Shown one piece after another: positions 1 through 12,500 of a stretch of DNA of 64,000 bases. Each line of letters starts with the position of its first letter. Position 1 is the stretch's first letter. A program made the translations under genes and the position numbers. The stretch comes from Triplophysa rosa. Lineage: Eukaryota; Chordata; Actinopteri; Cypriniformes; Nemacheilidae. The notes beneath the pieces are model-generated. The model was not told the DNA's origin. It saw only the letters and a program-made list of their open reading frames with translations, and did not search any database. The DNA lies in assembly GCF_024868665.1 (NCBI RefSeq), contig NC_079900.1:24067690-24131689 (forward strand), written 5' to 3'.

Positions 1-1972
1 ATTGTTATAAAACCATCTTTCGTCGGTGTGGATCCCAATAAAGTTATCTTCACGGAGTTATCATTCTTGCTTTTAGACTGCACACTGCGATTCAAACTGA
101 CAGATGATAATCTCAAAAGAATGCAAATGCTCATCTGTTATCTGTCTTGCTTTCTCTTTCCTTCCTTTTGCTATCGTGCAAACAGAAAACCAGGCAGGGA
201 GCATTTTTCACCCAAAGCTTTCAACGGCGAGTGCTCAAAACCCCTGACCTTCACTGTTCGGGGAAAAGTACAGCCCCTCCTGCCTGACGGCCAGGCAGGT
301 TTTATGAAGAGCGTCCACGCGGAGAGCCAAGCTTTGCTGGAGTCATCCAATGGCACGGGTCCCAGGCTCGCCACAGCCATGAACCCACTCTCGGTGGGGA
401 AGACAGGTGCCAAACAACAGGGTTTTACACCTAGAAATTTGGCTCGAGTGCCTCTGTCGTGTGCAAAATAAGAAGGGCAGGATATCGCCAGGGAGGTGCA
501 GTCGCCGGTGCACGGCAGCGTAAACAAATGGGCGGGTGCTTGTGGTACGATCTGTCTGGAGCTGTGAGCCGGTTTCAGGTTGAAGTCCGTGTGGAATTCC
601 ATCGGAAAGGTTGAGCCGTGGCCCGGATGTGTACGTGTGACGGGAGGCGGGGGCTCGTCGGTGTGTTTGGTGAGCCATGAATATTTCACTGTGCCTAGAG
701 AGGAGTATCCTCTTTCACAGGCCGGCAATTCAGCTCTGCTACCCCGCAAATAACACAAATCAGGGCTCCTGCAAACAACACGTGCGCTCTGTGCTAATGC
801 TAGATAGCCAGTTGGTTCATTCAAACAGAATTAGAGCTCATTATGTTAAAAGGAAGGCTGGGATCGAGATCACGTAACCCATCAGACTAGCCCTTCCACA
901 AACATTAGCATGGGCTCAATACAGCAGACGTGGAGCGGTACGGAGTTTTGGTATTGCGTTGCCTGACGAGAGGCTTTACCAAACGCCCTGCTCGGTGGCG
1001 AAAATCTCTGTACGTGCAACAGAACGCGGGGCGGGCCCTTCTGGGAATAAACAAAATCCTGTCATTTACATACATTGATAGGTTTTGGCTTGTGTTTTTG
1101 AATGCATGTAAATAAAGATGACGAGAGCACCAAGGCTGGGATGTTTCACAATATACAGTGATGTCACTAACACCATACCATCTATAATAGATCTATAATT
1201 CTGAAAAGCTGTGAGGCACGAGCCCACACTGATATTCAGCATAAAGCTGCTTTTAAACCACAATTCTGCTCACAAGATTATTGTGTCTTGAATGCATTGA
1301 TCGATACGCTGACGTTATGAGAAATGTTAGCACTCTTGGAACAGCACTTATGAACAACTATAATTATCGCCATCCCTGTTTTGCAGGTTTCTCAAATACT
1401 TACATTTACATGGCTTCAAATCAAAAAACAACAAACTGACATTTCCTCAACATATAAACCATTACTTTAAGCTTTCCGTTGTGAAACGGGGTAGAACGTT
1501 TTAAAAATCCACTTGACCAACAATGACTAAGTCTAAAAAGCATACATGTGCAAAACTTTTAGGCAAAAAGCTGAAATAAACAGATTTGATAGCTGACACT
1601 TGCCTGCCGTCTATCTGTTTGGATTTAGCATTGCTCAACTGACAATCCACTTTAAAATGACCCTGATTCACTCACACACACGGACTGCAACTGCATACAC
1701 GTCACTGTACAGCACGCTGACACACACGCACCCCTGTGCAAGGACCTCACGTGAACTTATACAGGAGGATAAATTAAGCCAAATATAAAAACAAACTAGT
1801 TTTAATGCTAGCATTCATTCATCTAAAGTCATGTTCACTTCAACATTTACTAATACGATTTTTTACTTTTAAAATGAGTTAATACACTAATAGTTCATTT
1901 TATCCCATAGGGCTGCTGACATAACCTAATGTTTACATGAATGTAAGATGAAAACCCCATGAGTCAGGAGTG
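1..1972. other. Downstream intron or 3' flank of baiap2l1, no gene recognised
   Basis: No motif of the remaining IRTKS tail (a KLRPT-like segment) was found here on the minus strand. Bases 200-900 are fairly GC-rich and carry a 217-codon minus-strand open frame at 824-171, with no recognisable domain and with overlapping open frames, so it is not called a gene. Bases 1670-1735 are CA-rich. Confidence 0.4.
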
Positions 1973-4900
1973 TTAAAGTGTGGCAGAAGGAGAGTTCTGA
2001 TGATAGAGACTGACCGGTTTCTCATATGCCGCTGTGTATGTTTGGTTGAGACTCTTGGTGGAGTTTCTCCTGACGGGAGAGTCGCTGTAGTCGGCCGGAG
2101 GCAGGGCCATCATGTCGTCGTCTGTGTTCTGCTGAATGAGGTTCACCACACTCTTACTGCGCATGGGAGGATTGCTAGCAAAACTACAACACACAATCAC
2201 ATCACCCTTAAACATCAACTCCATCTTTTCAGCACAACAAACCTAGATTTGAAATATTGACTTTACATATGGCAGAAATGATTCCACTGGATTTTGTTTT
2301 TCAATTCAAATGTATTTATATTTATTTCTAAAGTGCTTTTCATTTTGCATTAATGCAAACCAGCAGCGTTACAGTAAAAAATATTAGCAGAGGCAGCAGA
2401 GTTTACGAATTGATGTGTTGAAATGATGAATTGTTATGTGTTTTATGAAACAAATGGTTTTATTGCAATTTTATTGCCATAAGATGTACGTTGGTGATGC
2501 CTTGAAAATCATAGTCTGTAGGTTTGTTATCGGACTGTTACATTTTTATACATTAATAAATGATAAAAATGGATACATTTACATACATACTAATTGTAAA
2601 AAAGAATTGTGAGATCGTATAGGAAATATGAGCTATAAGAATGACATTACTTACTGATTTAAAAATCTGTTTGTTGTCATTTAGCATTAGCAAGCTAATA
2701 GTATTCTACAAAAACAATGCAGTCAACATTTAGTTTACTACATTTATTTTAAGAACCATTTGATTAAATTATAAATATCATACAAATTATATAATGATGT
2801 TAAATGATCAAAGGACATACAGCTCATGTGGGCATGTAGTATAACACGGGGTTCACACCAAACGCGAATTAAGCGTTTGGCGCAAGTAAATTACATACAA
2901 AGTCAATGCAAAGAGGCGTATAGATGCGAACTCGCAGCAGGCGGTGCGAATGACGGGAATCATGCGTCGCGATTGCGCGTCAATCTCGTCTTCTGCGAAG
3001 GTTGAAAATATTTGTCAGATCGCGTCACCCACGTGAAAATAACGAACTTTTCCAAGGAGTAATAAAGAGCGTGGAACGTGATTGTTTGCGTTTGGTGTGA
3101 GCCCAGCATTACACTGGGTTCACACCAAACGCGAATTAAGAGTTTTGCGCGAGTAAATTACATACGAAGTCAATGCAAAGACGCGTATAGACGCGAACTT
3201 GCTGAACCCAGGTTTAGACATAATCACAAAAAGACAGAATGTACCTTATGCTATAGTCCTGTTAAAGCATTTGACTGTTCCTCAAGCATACATTATTTGA
3301 AGCCGGTTATTCTTTGAATAACACGAGACGTATGTATATCAGCATGTGGGATTTGGCTGGGTCACTATAGGTAAGTCTTGTATCCAGGTCTGCACTCTGA
3401 ACTCTACTGTGACTATTAACATCACAACTCTAATCTTTCAATCATTTCATTAAACCAGCATTAATTCAACATCTGCCAACGTCTGTTGATTTTGAACAGT
3501 GCAATAAATGCAGTTCCGGTAGGGGGGGATGCTTTGATAAGGGTGGTAACAGTGGTAAAATAAGGCCTGAGTGAGCTTGTGTTTCCTTCAGAGGTGCGGC
3601 GATGGTATCACAGCTCATCAGGGCAACAAAGAGCCGTGTTAGTGTGTGTGCGGTGTCTCATTACCTGTTATTTACCGCTGGCTCTGTGTATGCACGGCAG
3701 TAAGATGATGGAAACCAGCCCCGCCTGAGAAAACACAGACAGCACAAGGCAATTACAGGCACGAAGAGCTTTTATCAGGGCTAAAGCCTCGTAGAAACGT
3801 CTGCATTGATGTTTACTCGACGTCTGCCGAGGCCTGTCTAAAACTGTGGGACAGCATTTTGGAGAGTCGGATGGCAAACGGAGATCTGTTCCACCTGCCG
3901 TTTCCGTCACCTGTATGTGGAGCGGCGTAAGCTCACTGTTGTTGACATTATATCAGATCCACACAGGACGATCTGTCATTACATAAAACACAATGCCGGT
4001 GTTTGTTTTGGTGTGGCATTTTCCTCAGGACAGTGGTGCCTTGGTGTGCCATTTTACATTTACATTTATGCATTTGGCAGACGCTTTTATCCAACGCGAC
4101 TTACATTGCATTATACTATACACTTGTTTCTAACTATGTGCAATCCCTGGGATCGTATCGATGACCTTGTTGTTGCTAACGCCATACTCTAACCACTGAG
4201 CTACAGGAAAGCTGTAAAAAAAAGGAAAGTTTTGTTCTACAGAGGAATGTAAATATTAATGGCATATACAATTACTACCCAAGAGAAACATGAAAAGACA
4301 AAAAACATGTCATTTTGTGTTTCATTTAGCGCATCTGTAATGCAAAACTACAGTAGTGGCCAAAAGAGCACTCTTTATTTTGCCAGCCAATCTCTCGCTG
4401 TTAAAGAAACGACTCAAGTCTTTGTTCTTTGTTCCAGAACATGTTTAATAATAAGCGATCCAAAGAAATGTTAATATTTGTCTATCTGTGCTTTTGTGTG
4501 CTTAACTATTTACTTTACATAAACCGACGTAAAGAGCCATTGAAGGAGTCGTGATAGTCGTGCGACAAGGATCTGTACACATTGGAAAGTTTCACCTGTG
4601 ATTTGCCGTTCAGGAACACAACAGAATGCTTTAAAGGGATACTTCACCCAAAAAGGAAAATTCTGTCATCATTTCCCCCCAAGTTGTTCCAAATCTGTGT
4701 AAATGCCTTTGTTCTGAAGAACACAGAGAAAGATATTTGGAAGAATGCTTATAACCAGACAGATTTTGCCCCCCATTGACTCCCATAGTAGGAAAAAAAC
4801 AAAGGTAGTCAAAAGTGCCCCAGAACAGTTTGCTGTCATACATTCTTCAATATGTCTTCTGTGTTCAACTGAACAAACAAAATGATCAAGTAATTTTTCC

Positions 4901-7900
4901 TACTATGGGAGTCAATGGGGGGCAAGATCTGTTTGGTTATAAGCATTCTTCCAAATATCTTTCTCTGTGTTCATCAGAACAAAGACATTTACTGTATACA
5001 CATTTGGAACAACTCGGAGGTGAGTAAATGATGACAGAATTTTCATTTTCGGGTGAAGTATCGCTTTAATTCATCTTGAGATGTATTACTCATAATGACA
5101 GTCAATGAGTCTGAGATTTCCTTTAACTAGAAGCACTCAGTGTGTCTGAACAGGTCGCTGTAATGCTCTGAAATACCCCGTGTAGCAAATAGTGCTCACA
5201 CATTATTTGGCACATATCAATGGGTTGCTAGGTGACGGTCTGACTTCGTAAATCGTTCCCTATGGGATTTGAACACATCTGATGTTGTTTTTTAAGGCAG
5301 AACACCACCAACATAACAACAAATAAGAGAGACGGTGAAAATAGAGATTAAACGGATAGTTAATCGAAAAAAAATGAAAATAATACAATGTTTGGCTTTT
5401 CGCACAAACCTAGAACGTGGCTTTAGTATGTTGCAATTGTGTGAGTTATATTTTGCTCACTTCTGGATCAGAACAGTGTTCGACAAAATAAAGTCAGTCA
5501 AGCGGGTTTGAAATGGCAGATGTTTAGTCATTTTTAGTTGACCTTAACTTTAAACCGTGCTTCTTATCTGATGCACTTAGATGCATCACATCAGCAGTCC
5601 GTTCCAACTAACTTCAAGCTCTCACTTTACTCTTGTGGCGAAGCGATGCAGCCACAGAACACGCTCTGTCTGCTTCTGCCATCTGGTTGGATTCGTTCGA
5701 ATCAACATCATCCGTTTTTGGCAGGAACGCCGGCGTGTTCAGAGCATTTTCACCACCATAACTGTGTTAGAGGACAGCTTCTCCACCTGCTGAAAGTCCT
5801 CGAGCCCTTGGGGAGTTTGTGTTCTTTATCTCAGATAAGCTGTTGTCTTTAACCGGCCTTCATGTCGATTTGATTGACAACGCAATGATGCGAGAGATCT
5901 TCATCGCAGCTGCGATAGAGAAACAACACCAACAGCTGTGTACACATGAGTACTCTCCTGCTTCTGTACAGCTGAACTGACTGACCGATGTTTTTATGTC
6001 GGCTAGCCAAACTATATCTGTGTGCGAAGGTGTTTCAATTTATTACACAGATCACATGGCCTTTCCAAGAACTCAAATTTAGGCGTTGTGATTGTGAAAC
6101 TGAGAAAGGAAATTGTGTTTATGTATGAAACTGAATGAAATACCATCAACAGCGGTTCAGCTTCAATCATTCAAAGAGTTGCACTCACAGTTTGTTCTTC
6201 TGCAGTTCTCCGTACAGCCAGCCGTCTCTCTCTTCCGGGATCAGCAGTGTGATGATATCACTCTCCTCGAAGCTTAGCAGCGTGTCGTTGTTTCCAGATT
6301 TGTGGGGGAATATGGTGCGCACTTTAGGTCTTTTGTCGACGTGATTGAGGCCAGTGGCCATCGACACAGACCTGGACAGTCCATTGTCTTCATTGTTGTA
6401 GTCTAGAGAAGACAAGACGGACATTCATCAACTGATATAAAACTTTCTTTGAATGCTAATATTGGCGCAATGAGCAGTCATGATGTCAATTTGTAGTGAA
6501 AGACTAACCCAGTATATAAGGTCGATAAGGTTTATAAAGAAAGTCCAACTCGTCAAGCACATAAACTTACACCCTTGCTGTAGCTGTGATCCTCATTTAG
6601 CAACTTCCATTTTGATTAAATCTTTTGAAAGCTTTCAAAGTTTAATTTAATTTGCCTTCCTGCACGTCAAATCTATGCACACCACTTAAAGGGGCAGTTT
6701 ACCCCCAAATTAAAATAAATCCAAATACATTATCACTAGGGCTGTGCGATTTGGGGAAAATATCTAATTGCGATATTTTTGACAGACATTGCGATTGCGA
6801 TTTGATTTGCGATTTTAACTTTTCTAATTCAAGCTTCAATTCAATATTGTTGTGTGGAGCACAGTATGGGTATAGTTACCCTGAAAGAAAACAACAAAAA
6901 TAAAAACATTTAATTGTTTCCATTAAAACCATTACAAAATTCATTTTTGTAGTGTGTTTTGGGCATTATTCAAATAGGGCTTACTGTTGTTCAATTAGTT
7001 CCCAACTTCCAGATTACATCACACCAATAGAATCCAAATACCAGTGTACACTATTATAGTTTCCATTAAAACAAATACAACTCCCATTGTAACCCTTAAA
7101 TCCATAACATTTTCTATTGTGTTAGTGAATTATTAAAATAGTTCATAGTTTACATAGGCTGATTTATTATTGTTTAAGTATGTGGTGTATTACTGTATTA
7201 ATTTATTAACAAGTGTATTACTTGTGTATTAAAACAAGTACAAAATGTGCTGAATGTTTAATTTCATCCAAGTGAAATTAGCAAAACAGTTAGATAGAAT
7301 TTACATTTGTTTGAAACGCGGAGCTAGGAGTGAGTTAACACAGGGTGCGCGCATGCGTCAAGCCTCGTCCATATTGCCAGATGCCCGAGCCGGACTCAAG
7401 TACTATAAACGTCATTACGAAACAGGCTGTGTGTGCGCGTCAAGTTTAAACGGCTCGTCCGCGAGACGCACAACGCGGGGAAGAGTCGCGCGAGTATGAC
7501 ACAGGCTGTGTGTGCGGTCTTCTGAATTGGACGGTTCTTTAGTATTTATTTGCCTAATGATCAATCTGACTCAAGCGGGCTTGGATCAGACGCGTTTCCT
7601 ATTTTTCACATCGCTTCCACATCGCAGCCTCTTGCGATTAGCAAATCGCAACGTCTCACATCGCGATTTCGATTAATCGTTCAGCCCTAATTATCACCCT
7701 CATGTCATGTCAAACCTGTATGACTTTCTTTCTTCTGCAGAACACAAAAGACGATCTTTTGAAGAATGTGGGTAACCAAACAACTTTCATTTTTCAGACA
7801 CAAAACCACTGAAACATTTCTCAAAATATATTCTTTGTGTTTCCAGGAAGAAAGAGTCACATACAGGCTTACAACCTCATAAGAGTAAATAAATGATTAC

Positions 7901-9502
7901 AAAATTTGTATTGTTTTGATTTTTGTGGGTGAACTATCACTTACAGTAACAGCAGGTGAAAAGTAAGCAGTTTCAGATGTTGAGCAATTCATTACATTTG
8001 AATAAATTATGAAAATTATATTTTTGGAGAAGGTGTACCGAATTGAAACCAACGGCTCACTCCACCCCTCCCATCTCCCTTTCGAAGCACTACGGTGGAC
8101 TCTCGCAGTCGTCACATTTTCGCTTCTTTGCAGAAGGAGATAAAGTATTTATGAAACACGTTCTGTAGAGCAGTTTGTCCGTTTAGGGCTACTGTAGAAA
8201 CAACACGGTGAATTCCATGCGAGGGGACCAACGGTGTATCAGTGGCGATCCATGACTCCTCTTCAGGGGAAGCAGTAATGCGAAGCTCGCCAAAACATGT
8301 ATTTAGCCCATCATGTGTGTGGCGCGTCATGTCAAAATACGCGTCGAAAGGGTTTTTAATAAAAGAGACACTCGCGTTTGCTAGATACTCGCTTAGTCTC
8401 ATGCTCAGTCAAATGTTTACAATGGTGACCAAACACTACTCCAGCGGCTCTTCCTCTTCTCCAAGGAAGGCCTCGCCCCTTTTTTGGCATATTCCTTCGG
8501 GCGGAGGTTATTCAAAAACTCGGAATAGTGACATCACGTACCCGGGAAGGGCTGTAGTCCGGTTCCAGCCGTTCTCTGTAGTCCTTCAAAAGCAAATTGT
8601 GTTAAAGACAATATCTCGCTTGGCATTGAACTTTGAGCTTTATCATTTTGCAGGTATTATTTATGCTCTAACAGCAACATTACACACTAACTAAAGTTCA
8701 AAAATTGGCATCACGGGGAACGGCCCCTTTAAGTTGCACCAGATTTGTCTACACTACATTTACACATTTGACCCAAGGGATATGTTTTAGGAGCAGATGT
8801 GTACCCAGGGGTTTGAACCCATAACCCGTGTGCAGTAAATGCAATGCTCTATTGAGTTGCAGGGACAGGTAGAACACATCTGTGTAAGTAATGTTATTCA
8901 CCAGACTCTCTCTGCTGTCTGGTGTCTTGATTGAACATGTTGGCCAGTGGACTCGTCTGAGGAGGCGCTGGAGGTGGGATCATTGCTTCGGAGTTGATCT
9001 GTACAGGTACAAAAAACACAGATAAGAATGGACTACTACAGATGAGCACACTGAGGTCTGTGTGGTATAAGAGGGCAGTGTCTTCACCCTGCTGTGACGC
9101 GGGAGAGCTGGAGACGCCTGAGGAGTGATGGACACTGGAGTGCGCAGACCTTCGATCATGGACATGATGCTCTCTGGAACATTAGAGGCATCAGTGCATT
9201 TGTCCTGCCAGCTGTTAATGTTCTCCATGAGAATCTCTCGAGCCTTTGAGAAGACAAGAAAGTGACCGCATTTATAGAAAAACTAAACAAATCCAGCTTA
9301 ACATTGTAAACGGAGACATTTGTGTTTTTGAAATAACATCATAAACCTTGTCGTGGAAACCTCCCAGCTGATTCGAGAAGTTGCAGTGTTTGTCCACCAG
9401 GAAACAGAAGCGTCTCTTCTCCTCCAACAGAGCCTCGCGACAGCCGTCAGCGATGAACTTCTGCATGTCCATCTGACGGTGAGTGAGAGTCTCTATACAC
9501 TG

Positions 9503-9556
<54 letters not shown>

Positions 9557-12500
9557 CACAATGGTCTTATCAGCTGTCCCACAGACGAACATGTGATTGT
9601 GAAGAATGCTGACATCATCTTGCTCTCCGCAGTAAAGATGTAAAGGCATTGTGAGGAAACAACGGGACCAAGTAAAGATAGTCCAGCTTAAATGTCACAC
9701 ATTGTGTTAAAGGGAGATGGGTTTCTATCAGTTCAGTTAAGCAGCTGTTCGTCATGATTTAACACTAGCAAATGATGTCAGTGATAAAACATTCACTGGA
9801 AGAGTCGGCTCGGATTAGTTTGACATCAAATAAAAGACTGCCCATTGAACTTCTTTATATGATGGTTGAATTTGAATCTTTTTAGCCACGTTCACTTTCT
9901 CTGTATGGATAAAAACCACTTTGAGCTTCTGCTTGATTTCTTTGATGTTCCACAGAAGGAAAACGTGGGTTTGGATTGTTATAAATGAACTGTAAACGAC
10001 GACAGAAGAGGAAGTTTTGGAATGACAATCCCTTGAAAAGGTTCGGAAAGTTCTGGCAGGTGCACATCATGCTAAACATGTGGTCATTGGAAGCTGTTTC
10101 ATTCAGGTGTGTTCACACGACACACCCGCCTGGCAGGTGATGTAAGCGAGCCGGTTTCATCATGTCTATAGTCTTGACTGTGATCTCTCTGATCACTGTT
10201 TACCCTCCTCCTCCTCCTCCTCCTCCTCTCACTGGTTGTCATGAAAAAAGGAGATTTGCTGGTTCGGTGCTGTAAAGTGCTATGGCTTCCTGCGTCTCTA
10301 TCTGTCTGTGTGTGTCTCTCTGATTGAACTCCTCCCACCCACAGACTGGTGAGACAAGTATGACTCAATCGACTTCAAGTTCCTACTAAACCTTTTGTTC
10401 ATCATGTTTGGACAACTTGCGTAAAGCCTCTCCCAATAGTGTGAAGACGATTTTCCAGTACATATGAATTACAGGCAAATGAGCGACATATTTCTTGTAG
10501 TCAAAACGAAACTATGCATATTTTAAATGTTTACATAGGTGAAGTCACAATACTTCAATTGATACTGTACTATTTAATAGTCTTTTAGGAGTCGTGACCC
10601 TCTTTAGTCTGTATTATGTGCAAGTGCAAGTGTTTTTAAAAGAAAATGTACTCATTTTAGGATACAAATAAAAAAATGATTACCTGCCACTTTTTTCTTT
10701 CACACCTCTTCACTTGTTTTCGGGGTAGTGTGGATAGGCAATATTGGGGAAAGTCAAAGGGACAGTACACCCAAAAATGAAAATGAATTTACTCACCCTC
10801 AGATTGTTCTAAACCTGTATACATTTCTTTGTTCTGCTAAACACAAACGAAGATATTTGGAAGAACCAAGCAGATCTCGTCCCCCGTTTACTGCCATAGT
10901 AGGGAAAATAAATACCATGGGAGTCAATGGGGGACGAGATCTGCTTGTTTACTGACATTCTTCCAAATATCTTCCTTTGTGTTTAGGGTGAGTAAATGAT
11001 GACAGAATTTTCCTTTTAAAGGAGTAATTACCCCAAAATGAAAGAGAACGAGTCTGACTGTCAAACCTGTCTTACTTTCTTCTGCAGAACACAAAAGATA
11101 TTTTGAAAAATGTTGGTTACCAAGCACCGTTGGTGCCCATTGACTAGCATTGGTTGTGTGTGCATTCAATAGAAGTCAATGAGAATCAATGTTTTTTTTG
11201 CAACCAACATTCTTCAAAATATCTTCTGTTGTGTTCTGCAGAATAAAGAAAGTCATACACATTTGAAATGATGAGAAGGTGTGTTAACGATGACAACATG
11301 ATCATTTTTAAGTGAACTACTCCTTTAATAAAGGGACAGTTCACCAAGAAATTGTAATTCTTTCATTTCCTCGTCCTCGTTTCAAACTGTGTGTGTCATT
11401 CCAGACCTGTACGACTTTCTTTCTTCAGCCAAAGATATTTTGAAGAATTTTGGTAACCAAACAACATCATCCCCCATTGACTTCCACTGTATGAACACAA
11501 AACCACTGTGACATTTCTCAAACTATCTCCTTTTGTGTTCCACTGACGAATGAGTCATAGCAGGTTTTGAATGACATGAGAGTGAATAAATGATTTTTAT
11601 TTTAGGTGAACTATCCCTTTAAAGCTGTCCAATCCGAACAAATCTTACACCTCTAGCTCCTCCCTCGAGTCGCTCGGGGTTAAACGTGTGATCCCCATTT
11701 AACACAAAACATCCCAGTCCTCACTCACAGCTGCTGACTTTAATCTACACATCACACCTGGCACCCCATTTCCCATCTCCAGCTGAACCTCTGCATGGAT
11801 TGTTAATTCAGAGGAAGGTCCAGCCTGTTATTCTGTTGTTTATAAGCACAGGTGCCGGCTATAAATGACAAATGAAAACAAAGGCTGGTGGTGCAGGAAG
11901 GGCCGGGTGACGGCGGGTCTGGGGGGCAGTCCCTCTACATCAGCAGTCAGGGAAAGACCCAGGATCCATTTAATCCACTTCCTCCTTTGTGTGCCAACGC
12001 AGCGTGAAACACACGCTCATACCGAAATAAACTCCAACGTTGGTTACATGACCTTAATCCATTCTAATTACACAGGGGTGTGCAGTGATTCAGAAACCTT
12101 ACTGTCTGATCCGTTTTCAATGTATGCAGTGTCCACATCTGTGTGTTCTGTGATGTAAGCGTGAGAGATGGACAGTGGTGCGAGAGAGTCGTTTGTCCTG
12201 TTTCTCATGACAGACCCCTGCTAGTGCTGAAACCTGTTGCTATGGACACCTTCACTCTCCCCCGTGGAGAAAAGTAAAAGAAAAGAGGAGGAAGACACGA
12301 GAAACACACAATTCTCACCTAAATGGGAAAACCTCCGAAAGACAGACTCACGCTACTGTCTATACATGGAGCTGCCTTTCGAGACCACATCTTCATCATC
12401 ATGCCACCTCAATATATCGATGAGACAAGAATACTGCAGATAAATTACTGAATTGCTATCTAATACGTATGCTACTTGTTTCTCTTTCCTGTGCACTAGC

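Noticed and set aside
171..824. 217-codon minus-strand open frame (and overlapping frames at 28-471 and 343-678)
   Set aside because: No recognisable domain, three overlapping frames on both strands in a GC-rich stretch, no splice or start context, and no resemblance to the IRTKS tail.
8242..8694. 150-codon plus-strand open frame
   Set aside because: It lies inside a TTAA-type element, antisense to the gene, with no domain.
9353..9643. Plus-strand 96-codon frame with an Arg-Glu run
   Set aside because: It is the antisense of exon 7 and the GA microsatellite.
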